A DNA stretch of 32,058 nucleotides, taken from assembly GCA_021296175.1 (NCBI GenBank), contig JAGWAX010000020.1, forward strand, positions 555 through 32,612, read 5' to 3'. Shown piece by piece: positions 1 through 7,713 of the stretch. How positions within the stretch are numbered: the first letter of the stretch is position 1; every line of letters begins with the position of its first letter. Made by a program: the position numbers and the translations under genes. The notes under the pieces were generated by a model. It worked only from the letters and a program-made list of their open reading frames with translations, was not told the DNA's origin and searched no databases. Source of the stretch: Nitrosopumilaceae archaeon (GTDB taxonomy: Archaea > Thermoproteota > Nitrososphaeria > Nitrososphaerales > Nitrosopumilaceae).

Positions 1-667
1 GGCAAGCAGCTTTGCATCCTCGTTTTGCGCCGCCTCTGCCTCCAACTGCTTGTCGATCTCCGCAATCTCGCTTGTGTAGCGTCTTATTCTTCTGACGCAC
101 TGCCTCAGCACAGAGCCATCCTGCGCGCTGCCAAGACAGAGCGAGTCCAGGTAGAACAGTGACTTTTGAGAGTGCACATTGGCCGCCTGCACGGCCTTGC
201 CGTGCGCGTCAAGCAGGCTGTGTACCTGGTTTGTCACCCTGGTTCTGGCCTGTGCCAGACGGGCGTGCTGCCTTACCGTGTTTTGAGTGCCGCGTGTGTG
301 CGAAGACGGTACGTAACACTGGAATTGAGCCCATCCTGAGTATCTGCGCTATCTTCTCTGCGTCCACCTTGCCGGTCTTTTTTCCGGTCTTGCTGATCAG
401 CGCCATCTCGTATGGGTTGGCAAGCTTGATTGCAATGCCGGCGCGCTCAAATGCGTCAACCGTCGTAATCCACATGTTGGCGGTGCTCTCACATGCAGCC
501 GTGCAGCTTCCCATCCCGCCGTACTTGGCAAGTATGGTCCGCGCGCACCGCCTTGCATCCTTTGGCGTGTTAAGATACTGCCCACGTTCGAGGACCTTCC
601 CCCTCCCGTTGATTATGCAATAGTCACACTTTTTCTTGCCGATGTCGATTCCTATGCTTATCTTCAT
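1..667 (-). pseudogene. IS110-family transposase, frameshifted and cut by the window edge
   Basis: The intact part (667 down to about 320) reads as the N-terminal RuvC-like DEDD domain of IS110 transposases. It opens with MKISIGIDIGKKK (Asp8), has ACESTANMW (Glu60), and then KKTGKVDAEKIA. The family normally shows KTDxxDA here, so the third acidic residue appears to be Gly99, with Asp102 kept. Near 316-322 the homologous reading jumps frame. After the jump the other minus frame continues with YVPSSHTRGTQNTVRQ, then ARLAQARTRVTNQVHSLLD, and stays open to base 1 as IS110 linker sequence. The unshifted frame stops at 209. A strong ribosome-binding site, AGGAGGTGAT, precedes the ATG. The C-terminal Ser-containing Tnp_2 domain lies outside the window. 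The frameshift and the Asp-to-Gly change suggest an inactive copy. A sequencing error at the shift cannot be excluded. Confidence 0.85.
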
Positions 668-890
668 CCTTTGCTATCACCTCCTGGTCGGATGTATTTT
701 TGACGAAACGGAAGCTGCACACTCCTATCAGGGCTCGCGGCCCAGTCATACAGCAGCTCGGATTGCCCATTCTAACCCAAGGGTGCATTGTCCCAGTTCG
801 CCAGGGGTCGCTTCATCACGGCTGGTACGTTGAAGGGGTTATCAGGTATTCTAACCGGTAACCATCGGCCGCAGTGTAACAAATTTTAAC
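668..890 (-). ncRNA. Non-coding upstream end of the IS110 element; candidate bridge RNA region
   Basis: About 220 bases without a credible ORF lie upstream of the transposase start. IS110-type elements are known to carry a structured bridge RNA in the non-coding end on this side of the gene. What can be seen is a 9-base repeat (ATTCTAACC on the plus strand at 769-777 and again at 848-856) plus several short GC stems. I could not fold the region or place the element boundary, so the RNA itself is an inference from family and position. Confidence 0.35.
881..889 (+). promoter_or_regulatory. TATA box of tRNA-Ser
   Basis: AAATTTTAA is centred about 27 bases upstream of the first base of the tRNA. 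This is the spacing expected for an archaeal box A with transcription starting at or just before the tRNA. Confidence 0.5.
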
Positions 891-911
891 CGCAAGGGGG
901 CGCGGCTCCTT

Positions 912-995
912 GCAGAGGTCGCCTAGCTCGGTAGGGCGCGGGCCTTGAGAGCCTGTGTGCGAAAGCGCGCGGGGGTTCAAATCCCTCTCTCTGCG
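912..995 (+). tRNA. tRNA-Ser, anticodon TGA
   Basis: A complete cloverleaf can be drawn by eye. The acceptor stem is GCAGAGG (912-918) with TCTCTGC (988-994). The D arm is GCC/GGC (921-923, 935-937). The anticodon stem is CGGGC/GCCTG around loop CTTGAGA, putting TGA at 946-948. The T arm is GGGGG/CCCTC around TTCAAAT. A long variable arm (956-970, GTGC GAAA GCGC) is typical of serine and leucine tRNAs and agrees with the serine anticodon. The discriminator is G995. CCA is not encoded and there is no intron. It reads UCN serine codons. The non-coding end of an IS110-family element lies immediately upstream. Confidence 0.93.
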
Positions 996-1108
996 CTACT
1001 TGTTGCTGTTGTCGTGGCCTTGACACGCCCGTGCTCACAATATGTTCATAGTGATAGCATGCCCACAAATGGTCTGTACATCGCGTGATCCCGGCGCCGC
1101 GTGGCCGC

Positions 1109-2083
1109 CTACTTGCCGGCCCCGAGCGCTGCGAGCTCTGCGAGCATGGCGGCAAGCTGCACCTCCGGGTTTGCGCCCGACAGTATGCGGTAGTCGTACT
1201 CGGCCACCACCCTCAGCATGGCGCCGAGGTTCTCGGCGCCGGCCGACCTTACCACGGCGGCGCTTGCGTACTTTACAAAGTCCGACTCCGACATGCCGTA
1301 CACGCGGATCAGCTCTATCATCTTCTCGCGCGCCCCTGCGACGTCCCCCACCATGGCAGATGCTAGCACCTTGTCCACGTCTGAGACCTTTGAGAGCCCG
1401 GCCGCGGCCTCCACGCCCTCTGGCGTGACCGCCCGGTCCTTGCCTGCTGCGGCCTGCATGATGTTGATGGCGTGCCTCATGTCGCCCCCCGCGTAGCCGT
1501 ATATGGCCTCCAGCCCGTCCTTTTTGGCGCTCACGCCCTCCTTTTTGGCGATCTGCGCCAGCCTTGCGACGACGTCCTCCCTCGAGACTGCCGTAAACTT
1601 GAAGGTCGCAAACCTGCTCTGTATGGGCTCGATTATCTTCGATATGTTGTTTGCAATCATGATGAACCTGCACGTGCGCGACGCATCCTCTATGATGCGG
1701 CGCAGCGCTGTCTGCGCGTCTGACGTCATCTCGTCGGCCTCGTCCAGTATCACTATCTTGAAGGGCACCTCGCTTATGCCCGCAAACTTGGAGTAGCGCT
1801 TTATCTTGTCCCTGACCATCCCGATGCCGCGCTCGTCTGATGCGTTCAGCTCCAGCGTGTTGTCCCTGTAGTGCTTACCTAGCACCTGCCTTGCTATGCA
1901 CATAGCGGTGGTCGTCTTGCCCACGCCGGCCGAGCCGGAGAAGAGCAGGTGCGGCATCTCTTCTGGGTTCTTGAGCAGGGCCTCCAAACTCTTGATTATC
2001 TCCGACTGGTTCACTACGTCTGCAAGCTTTGCGGGCCTGTACTTTTCGACCCACATGCCCGCGGCAGCCTCGCCCAGTGACAT
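1109..2083 (-). CDS. rfcS: Replication factor C small subunit (clamp loader ATPase)
   Basis: This AAA+ subunit of the RFC clamp loader places the PCNA ring on primed DNA. The N-terminus has the family signature WVEKYRP, followed by Walker A GSAGVGKT (about residues 50-57), LNASDERGI, Walker B VILDEADEM (about 113-119) and the sensor region ALRRIIEDASRTCRF. The usual SRC arginine-finger motif reads QSRF here, so the Arg is kept but the Cys is not. The C-terminal helical collar follows. The ORF is open from 2092, but I prefer the ATG at 2083 (MSLGEAAAGMW), because the minus-strand TATA box at 2104-2114 is about 26 bases upstream. That gives 324 aa, normal for the family. It is divergent from the GINS-MCM-Hel308 operon. 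No large subunit is in the window. Confidence 0.95.
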   Translation of the reverse strand: MSLGEAAAGMWVEKYRPAKLADVVNQSEIIKSLEALLKNPEEMPHLLFSGSAGVGKTTTAMCIARQVLGKHYRDNTLELNASDERGIGMVRDKIKRYSKFAGISEVPFKIVILDEADEMTSDAQTALRRIIEDASRTCRFIMIANNISKIIEPIQSRFATFKFTAVSREDVVARLAQIAKKEGVSAKKDGLEAIYGYAGGDMRHAINIMQAAAGKDRAVTPEGVEAAAGLSKVSDVDKVLASAMVGDVAGAREKMIELIRVYGMSESDFVKYASAAVVRSAGAENLGAMLRVVAEYDYRILSGANPEVQLAAMLAELAALGAGK

Positions 2084-2103
2084 GCCGCGCATGCGGCGAT
2101 CCC

Positions 2104-2114
2104 ATTAATAAATT
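2104..2114 (-). promoter_or_regulatory. TATA box of rfcS
   Basis: The minus-strand sequence AATTTATTAAT is centred about 26 bases upstream of the ATG at 2083, giving a leaderless message. It decides the start between 2092 and 2083. Confidence 0.5.
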
Positions 2115-2185
2115 CAGGATCGGTTCATGTCGCTGGGGTCATCTGTATATGGGGCAAGATACGGTATATAACAGTTAAAGTACGG

Positions 2186-2194
2186 TATTTATAT
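2186..2194 (+). promoter_or_regulatory. TATA box of the gins51-mcm-hel308 operon
   Basis: TATTTATAT is centred about 29 bases before the ATG at 2219. A second TATA-like block, GGTATATAAC, lies at about 2163-2172, and ACGGTAT occurs in both blocks. Either could be an alternative promoter or a duplicated regulatory half-site. Confidence 0.5.
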
Positions 2195-2218
2195 GGGGCC
2201 GCACGGCCGTCACCGCAC

Positions 2219-2863
2219 ATGTGGATAAATACAGACTTTGTAATGATGGGCCAAATGAGCGTGGATAAGGTCGGCCAGATACATGCAGTAGAGTACGGGC
2301 TCGAGGAGGTAGAGTTTGAGGCCGGCAGCGACTTCAAGGTGAGGGTCGGTGGGATGGACGTCGCTGCGCGCCGCGGCGAGACGACTAGGGTGCCCTACTG
2401 GGCCGGACTGGTGCTTGAGAAGAACAAGCTGGGAAGCATGAGGCTGCCTGACATGATAACCGAACTCAAGCAGGTTCTCTTAAAGGAGAGGCATGCAGGC
2501 TCCAGAGCGTTTCAGGCACTAGAGCCGCTGTTTTATGTAAAGCTAAAGGCGGTCATGAGGCACCTTGAGGGACGCGACTATGACAGGGTGTACGACAGGC
2601 TCCTGGAGCTGTTCCGCATGCGCAACGCAAAGATCGTCTCAAAGGCCAGCTCCATGAAGCTGGGCGCGGACATGAAGTCTAAATTGACGGTGGAGGAACA
2701 GGCATTTTACAACGTGGTACACCGCACGTGCGCCGAGTTTGAGGCGCAGATAACGGCCATATCGTCTGACGGCATGGGCGACATGGAGGTCGTACACGAG
2801 GAGCCGCGGCGGCCAGGCCGGCCATCTGGCGGCAGCGGCGCGGGAGGTGGGAAGCGGAAGTGA
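2219..2863 (+). CDS. gins51: GINS complex subunit (Gins51/Gins15 type)
   Basis: A 214-residue protein that I assign to the archaeal GINS family. GINS bridges MCM and GAN/Cdc45 in the replicative CMG helicase. The support is its position directly before mcm, its length, and its layout: an N-terminal beta region with VPYWAGLVLEKNKLG at about residues 60-74, then a helical A-domain rich in Leu, Arg and Lys (about 80-180). The end is a disordered tail, PGRPSGGSGAGGGKRK. The start fits a leaderless transcript from the TATA at 2186-2194. ATGs at 2243 and 2246 could also serve. The stop overlaps the mcm start (GTGA). The sequence match to the family is recognised rather than computed, so a more divergent replication factor is possible. 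Confidence 0.72.
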   Translation: MWINTDFVMMGQMSVDKVGQIHAVEYGLEEVEFEAGSDFKVRVGGMDVAARRGETTRVPYWAGLVLEKNKLGSMRLPDMITELKQVLLKERHAGSRAFQALEPLFYVKLKAVMRHLEGRDYDRVYDRLLELFRMRNAKIVSKASSMKLGADMKSKLTVEEQAFYNVVHRTCAEFEAQITAISSDGMGDMEVVHEEPRRPGRPSGGSGAGGGKRK

Positions 2864-4989
2864 GCGGCCAGGACTCGGCCCAGATAGATCCCGCGGAGGA
2901 TGTTGACGACGGTGAGGGCCCCAAATATACGAGCTCGGCGTTGTCAGACAAGGTAAAGCAGTTCTTAATCGGCTTCCAGGATCCGGACGGCGAGCGCAAG
3001 TATGTAAAGATGATAGACGAGATGATGCCTCGGGAGACGCGACACATCGTGGTGGACTACAACGACCTCATCGACGAGCGCGAGATTGCCGACATGTTCG
3101 TGCACAGCCCCGACCTCATACTTGACGCGTTCTCGAGGGCCATCGGGGAGATACTCAAGGTTCGCTTTTACGACTATGCAGAGCAGGTGGACGAGGAGAT
3201 CAGGGCGCGCATAAGCAACTATCCGATGATGCGCAGCCTCCGCAAGATAAACGCGGACACCATCGGCACGATGACCAGCGTGTCGGGCATGGTGGTGAGG
3301 GCGTCGGAGGTCAACCCGCTTGCAAAGGAGCTGGTGTACGCGTGCGGGGACGGCCACTACACCAAGATAGTGCAGATAAAGGGCATGGACACAAAGCCGC
3401 CGGCCATATGCGACAACCCGGACTGCAAGCTGCGCGACTTTGAGCTAAAGCCCGAGTCCTCAAAGTTCATCGACTTTCAGATCCTGAGGCTGCAGGAGCT
3501 GCACGAGGACCTGCCGCCCGGACAGCTGCCCGATTACATCGACATCATGGTAAAGCAGGACCTGGTCGACAACGCCAGGCCCGGCGACCGCGTCGCGCTC
3601 ACGGGACTCGTGCGCGTCGAGCAGGAGTCAGTCGCCGGCATCGCAAGGACGCGCAGCAGCCTGTACAGGCTGCGCCTGGAGGGGAACAACATAGAGTTCC
3701 TTGGCGGCCGCTCAAAGTCGTCGCGCAAGATAGAGCGCGAGTCGATATCGCCGGAGGACGAGAGGGCCATACTGGCGCTAAAGCAGGGCCCAGACGTATA
3801 CAGCAGGCTGATCGAGTCGTTTGCCCCCCACATCAAGGGGCAGCACCTGATCAAGGAGGCCATACTTCTGCTGATGGTCGGATCGGTGCAGCGGGAGCGC
3901 GCAGACGGCAGCAAGATACGGGGCGACATCAACGTATTTCTGGTAGGCGACCCCGGGACGGCAAAGTCCGAGATGCTAAAGTTCTGCTCCAGGATAGCCC
4001 CGCGGGGGCTGTACACGTCGGGCCGCGGCTCGACGGCGGCGGGGCTCACCGCCTCTGTCGTCAGGGACAAGACCGGCATCATGATGCTCGAGGCGGGCGC
4101 AGTCGTGCTGGGCGACCAGGGGATGGTCGCAATCGACGAGTTTGACAAGATGAGCGCGGAGGACAGGAGCGCGCTCCACGAGGTGATGGAGCAGCAGTCG
4201 GCAAGCATCGCAAAGGGGGGTATAGTGGCCACCCTGAACGCGAGGACGTCAATACTGGCGGCCGCAAACCCGCTGTACGGCAAGTACGACCCGTTCCGCA
4301 ACATAACGGAGAACATCAACCTGCCGATCCCGCTGCTCTCAAGGTTTGACCTGATATTCGTGGTCAGGGACCAGCCGTCAGTGGAGCTGGACACGGAGAT
4401 CGCGCTGCACGTCATAAAGCTGCACTCCCTGCAGGGGGCCGACACGGCCAACCTGATCGACGCGGACATGCTGACGAAATACCTGGCGTACGCAAAGCGC
4501 TTTGCCCCCAAGATGACAAAGGAGGCCGAGCAGTTGATAGTCGACTATTACATCAAGATGCGCAAGATGGCCCAGTCGGAGAACATGACGCCTGTCACCG
4601 CCAGGCAGCTTGAGGGGCTCATACGCATATCGACTGCGCGCGCCAGGCTCCTGATGAGGGACATGATAGAGAAGGAGGACGCGGAGAGGGCCATATACCT
4701 GCTCGAGCAGATGCTCCAGGACGCCGGCGTGGACGTCAACACGGGGGAGATCGACGTCGGGGTGCTGAGGGGCAGGCCCCGCAGCGAGGTCACAAAGATG
4801 CAGCTCTTCATGGATATACTGGGGCGCCTGTCCGGCGAGCAGAAGGAGCCGGTGGAGGAGAAGACGCTGGTCACAGAACTGGAGAACACCGAAAAGTTCA
4901 CGGCCGACAATGCGCGCAACTTTATCGAAAAGCTAAAGCGTGATGGAATTATTTATGAGGCGCGTTCCGGCTTTTACAGCAAGGCATGA
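2860..4989 (+). CDS. mcm: Minichromosome maintenance protein MCM (replicative helicase)
   Basis: The hexameric 3'-5' helicase that unwinds DNA at the fork, 709 residues, full length. The N-terminal domain contains a zinc-binding set Cys162, His166, Cys184 and Cys189, a C-x3-H/C-x4-C variant. The AAA+ core shows Walker A GDPGTAKSE (363-371), Walker B AIDEFDKM with Asp426-Glu427, sensor 1 ILAAANP, and the arginine-finger motif SRFD (Arg495). A winged helix closes the protein. The GTG start overlaps the GINS stop as GTGA, and its own stop overlaps the Hel308 start as ATGA, so the three genes are probably translationally coupled. Confidence 0.98.
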   Translation: MSGQDSAQIDPAEDVDDGEGPKYTSSALSDKVKQFLIGFQDPDGERKYVKMIDEMMPRETRHIVVDYNDLIDEREIADMFVHSPDLILDAFSRAIGEILKVRFYDYAEQVDEEIRARISNYPMMRSLRKINADTIGTMTSVSGMVVRASEVNPLAKELVYACGDGHYTKIVQIKGMDTKPPAICDNPDCKLRDFELKPESSKFIDFQILRLQELHEDLPPGQLPDYIDIMVKQDLVDNARPGDRVALTGLVRVEQESVAGIARTRSSLYRLRLEGNNIEFLGGRSKSSRKIERESISPEDERAILALKQGPDVYSRLIESFAPHIKGQHLIKEAILLLMVGSVQRERADGSKIRGDINVFLVGDPGTAKSEMLKFCSRIAPRGLYTSGRGSTAAGLTASVVRDKTGIMMLEAGAVVLGDQGMVAIDEFDKMSAEDRSALHEVMEQQSASIAKGGIVATLNARTSILAAANPLYGKYDPFRNITENINLPIPLLSRFDLIFVVRDQPSVELDTEIALHVIKLHSLQGADTANLIDADMLTKYLAYAKRFAPKMTKEAEQLIVDYYIKMRKMAQSENMTPVTARQLEGLIRISTARARLLMRDMIEKEDAERAIYLLEQMLQDAGVDVNTGEIDVGVLRGRPRSEVTKMQLFMDILGRLSGEQKEPVEEKTLVTELENTEKFTADNARNFIEKLKRDGIIYEARSGFYSKA

Positions 4990-7484
4990 CAAAGAGGAAG
5001 AAGGGAAGGGAGCCTGGAGAAAGCTCCCGTATATCAGGGCTCGGCGCGATTCCCGCCAGCGCCAAAAGGTTTCTCGAATCGCGCGGGTTTGCGGACCTGT
5101 ACCCACCGCAGGCCGCGGCCGTCGGGGCCGGGCTGCTTGACGGGCAGAGCCTGCTCGTCTCGGCGCCTACTGCAAGCGGCAAGACGCTGGTCGCGACGCT
5201 TGCCATCCTGTCGCATCTGGCGCGCGGGGGAGGGCGCGTGGTATACCTGAGCCCGCTCCGGGCGCTTGCGGCAGAAAAGTACGCCGAGTTCGCGGCCCTC
5301 TCCGAGATAACCGTGTCGGGGACGGGGTGGCAGGGGAGGCTCCGGGCGCTGCGGCAGCAGCAGCAGCAGCAGCAGGACGGGGACGCGCGGGCCGATGCTG
5401 CAATTACGACTGCCCGCCTGACCGGCGAGCGGGGGGCCGCGGCCGCCTCCCGGGGCCCCGTGAAGATCGACGACGCGGACATCGTGGTGGCCACAAACGA
5501 GGCCATGGACGCGGCCATGCGCCGCGGACGGGGATGGACGCAGGAGATAGGCCTGATGATAATCGACGAGATACACCTCATCGGAGACGAGTCGCGCGGC
5601 CCGACGCTGGAGATGATACTGACGCAGCAAAAGCAGCAGCAAGAGCAGCAGCGGCAAAAGGGAAGTCTGCCCTCAAAAAGAAGCAGTCCGGACGCGCCGC
5701 CGCCCAAGATGCAGATCGTCGGTTTGAGCGCCACTATCAGCAACGACGAGGAGATCGCCAAATGGCTTGGCTGCACGCTGGTCCGCAGCACGTGGAGGCC
5801 CGTCCCGCTTGCGGAGGGCGTCTGCGACGAGGCCGGCAGCGTCACGATGAGCGACGGCCGCAGGTTCGAGGTCGGGATCGGCACAGAGGGGATGCCAGCG
5901 CGGCTGGGCATACACGCGGTGTCGGAGGGCGGCCAGAGCCTGGTGTTCGCGGCCACGCGGGCGAGCGCCAGGGCGACGGCGGTAAAGGCGTCAAAGCGGA
6001 TTGGCAAGCTGCTGTCCGACGACGAGAGAAAGACGCTCGGGAGGATATCCTCAAGGATACTGCCCGCAAGGCTGAGGGCCGTCCCCGCAGGAACCCCCGG
6101 GGGAGGGCGCAGGTGGGACAGTGCTGCCGGCGCCGCCGCCACAGCAGCGCCTGCAGCTACCGCTCCTCCTCCTGCCGCCACTACCCCCACCCCCGCATCC
6201 CCCCCCACGGAGCTCGAAAAGGACTTGGCCACCCTGGTCTCAGCGGGCGTGGCGTTCCACCATGCGGGCCTCTCAGAGCGGCTCCGGGATATAGTCGAGT
6301 CCGAGTTTCGCCGCGGCTCGATAAGGCTGCTTGCATCTACCCCCACCCTCGCGGCGGGGGTCAACCTTCCTGCAAGGCGGGTCGTCATAGCATCCGTCAG
6401 CCGCTACGACGCAAGGTACGGGTTCAACAGGCCCATCAGCGTGCTCGAGTACAAGCAGCTCTGCGGGAGGGCCGGCAGGCCCCAGTACGACAAGTACGGC
6501 GAGGCCGTCATATCCGCGACGGGCCTCCCCCCGTATGAGCTCCTGGAGAGATACGTGGAAGGCGAGCCCGAGCCGCTGGAGTCCGGCATCATGGCCGAGA
6601 AGGCCATGCGCACGCACCTCCTGACCGTGGTCGTGCTGAACCCCGGGATCCGCCAGGACGACCTGCAGTCGTTCTTCTCCGGGACACTCGGGGGGCTCCA
6701 GTATCCCGAAAGCGAGGTGGAGGACGCGGTCGGCACGGCGGTGGGATTCCTGCTCGAGCATGGCATGATCATATCAAAGGGCGAAAGGTACGCGGCAACC
6801 TCTCTGGGGAGGAGGACCTCCGGACTCTACGTGGACCCCGTTACGGCATCATACCTGCGCAACGTGGCCGCGGGCGCCCCGCGAGGCGGCCGGCGCGCGC
6901 AGAGGCACACGCTAGGGTTCCTGCACGCGGTCATATCCTGCGACGAGTTCAACCCGAGGCAGGACCTCCTGAAGAACCACTATCATTTTGCAGAGAGCCT
7001 GCTGTCGGGCCCGCACCGCTCGGAGCTGCTGTCTCCAGTGTACGCCGAGGAGTGCTCCCGGAGCCTGCTGGTGCTGCACGACTGGATCAACGAGCGCACG
7101 GACAGGGAGATAGAGACCGCATACAAGACGCAGTCCGGCGACCTGCACCGCATGACCGAGGGCGCGGCGTGGCTTGCGTACGTCATGCGCGAGATGGCAA
7201 GGGACGCGGGCCGCGACGACCTGCTGGCGGAGCTTGCCACCCTGCGCACCCGGCTGAGATCCGGGATCAAGGAGGAGCTCGTGGAGCTGGCGTCAATCAG
7301 GGGGGTGGGCAGGGTCAGGGCGCGCGCCATATATGACGCCGGGCTGCGGAGCATCTCCGACGTCAGGGCCGCGTCACCCGCCAGGCTTGCCACCATACGG
7401 CAGATAGGGCCCACAGTCGCAGGGTCGATAATGCGCGCGGTGTCAGGCAAGTCGGCGGGATACGGCAGGAGGCGCGCGCCGTGA
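4986..7484 (+). CDS. hel308: Hel308-type Ski2-like DNA helicase with low-complexity inserts
   Basis: A superfamily 2 helicase of 832 residues that acts on stalled or collapsed forks. Seen in order are Walker A APTASGKT (Lys66), DExH box DEIH (194-197), motif III GLSATISN (246-253), HHAGLS (425-430), TLAAGVNLPARR, motif VI CGRAGRP (493-499), the winged-helix and ratchet regions, and a C-terminal helix-hairpin-helix (IRGVGRVRARAIYDAG and IRQIGPTVAGSI). Hel308 proteins are usually about 700-750 aa. The excess is three inserts: seven Gln at 124-130, a Q/K tract at about 213-225, and an Ala/Pro/Thr stretch at about 378-412 between the two RecA domains. The start ATG overlaps the mcm stop. Confidence 0.94.
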   Translation: MTKRKKGREPGESSRISGLGAIPASAKRFLESRGFADLYPPQAAAVGAGLLDGQSLLVSAPTASGKTLVATLAILSHLARGGGRVVYLSPLRALAAEKYAEFAALSEITVSGTGWQGRLRALRQQQQQQQDGDARADAAITTARLTGERGAAAASRGPVKIDDADIVVATNEAMDAAMRRGRGWTQEIGLMIIDEIHLIGDESRGPTLEMILTQQKQQQEQQRQKGSLPSKRSSPDAPPPKMQIVGLSATISNDEEIAKWLGCTLVRSTWRPVPLAEGVCDEAGSVTMSDGRRFEVGIGTEGMPARLGIHAVSEGGQSLVFAATRASARATAVKASKRIGKLLSDDERKTLGRISSRILPARLRAVPAGTPGGGRRWDSAAGAAATAAPAATAPPPAATTPTPASPPTELEKDLATLVSAGVAFHHAGLSERLRDIVESEFRRGSIRLLASTPTLAAGVNLPARRVVIASVSRYDARYGFNRPISVLEYKQLCGRAGRPQYDKYGEAVISATGLPPYELLERYVEGEPEPLESGIMAEKAMRTHLLTVVVLNPGIRQDDLQSFFSGTLGGLQYPESEVEDAVGTAVGFLLEHGMIISKGERYAATSLGRRTSGLYVDPVTASYLRNVAAGAPRGGRRAQRHTLGFLHAVISCDEFNPRQDLLKNHYHFAESLLSGPHRSELLSPVYAEECSRSLLVLHDWINERTDREIETAYKTQSGDLHRMTEGAAWLAYVMREMARDAGRDDLLAELATLRTRLRSGIKEELVELASIRGVGRVRARAIYDAGLRSISDVRAASPARLATIRQIGPTVAGSIMRAVSGKSAGYGRRRAP
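5355..5375 (+). repeat. CAG microsatellite (seven units) inside hel308
   Basis: Seven uninterrupted CAG codons encode poly-glutamine 124-130. A second, interrupted CAG/CAA/AAG tract is at about 5625-5660. Confidence 0.95.
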
Positions 7485-7604
7485 CGCGGCGCGCAGCCCC
7501 TCAATCCCCGAACTGCGGCGCGCAGCATTCCGCTCTGACGCGCGCAGCGTTTGCTCCAGCCGCTCCCCGCTTGTGCTCTTCGCTCCCCTCATGAACGGGC
7601 TCAT
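7443..7604 (-). CDS. Possible small basic protein, unknown
   Basis: A 53-codon minus-strand frame starts MSPFMRGAKSTSGERLEQ and continues with a charged, probably helical segment (TLRASERNAARRSSGIEGL) and a basic tail. I do not recognise a family. In its favour, a minus-strand TATA-like element at 7628-7637 is about 28 bases upstream of the ATG at 7604, matching the leaderless spacing of its neighbours, and the residues look protein-like. Against it, the frame overlaps the 3' end of hel308 by 42 bases and high GC favours chance ORFs. The frame is open further upstream to 7670. Confidence 0.35.
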   Translation of the reverse strand: MSPFMRGAKSTSGERLEQTLRASERNAARRSSGIEGLRAASRRAPPAVSRRLA

Positions 7605-7683
7605 GCTGCTCGCATAAAGATCACATGCCCGTCTTTTTAGATCTGGGAGGATGGCGATTTCATACACCACCGCCGCTCAAACA

Positions 7684-7691
7684 TTTTTTAA
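7684..7691 (+). promoter_or_regulatory. TATA box of the double solute-binding protein
   Basis: TTTTTTAA is centred about 26 bases before the in-frame GTG at 7714. A second T-rich block at 7628-7637 would suit a start near 7651-7660 instead, or the small divergent ORF. Confidence 0.4.
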
Positions 7692-7713
7692 GATGCGCAT
7701 ACGCGTCATACCT

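Noticed and set aside
4949-6388. Minus-strand open frame of 479 codons opposite hel308
   Set aside because: Ser/Ala/Cys-rich with runs reflecting the CAG tracts read on the other strand. The plus strand has all helicase motifs.
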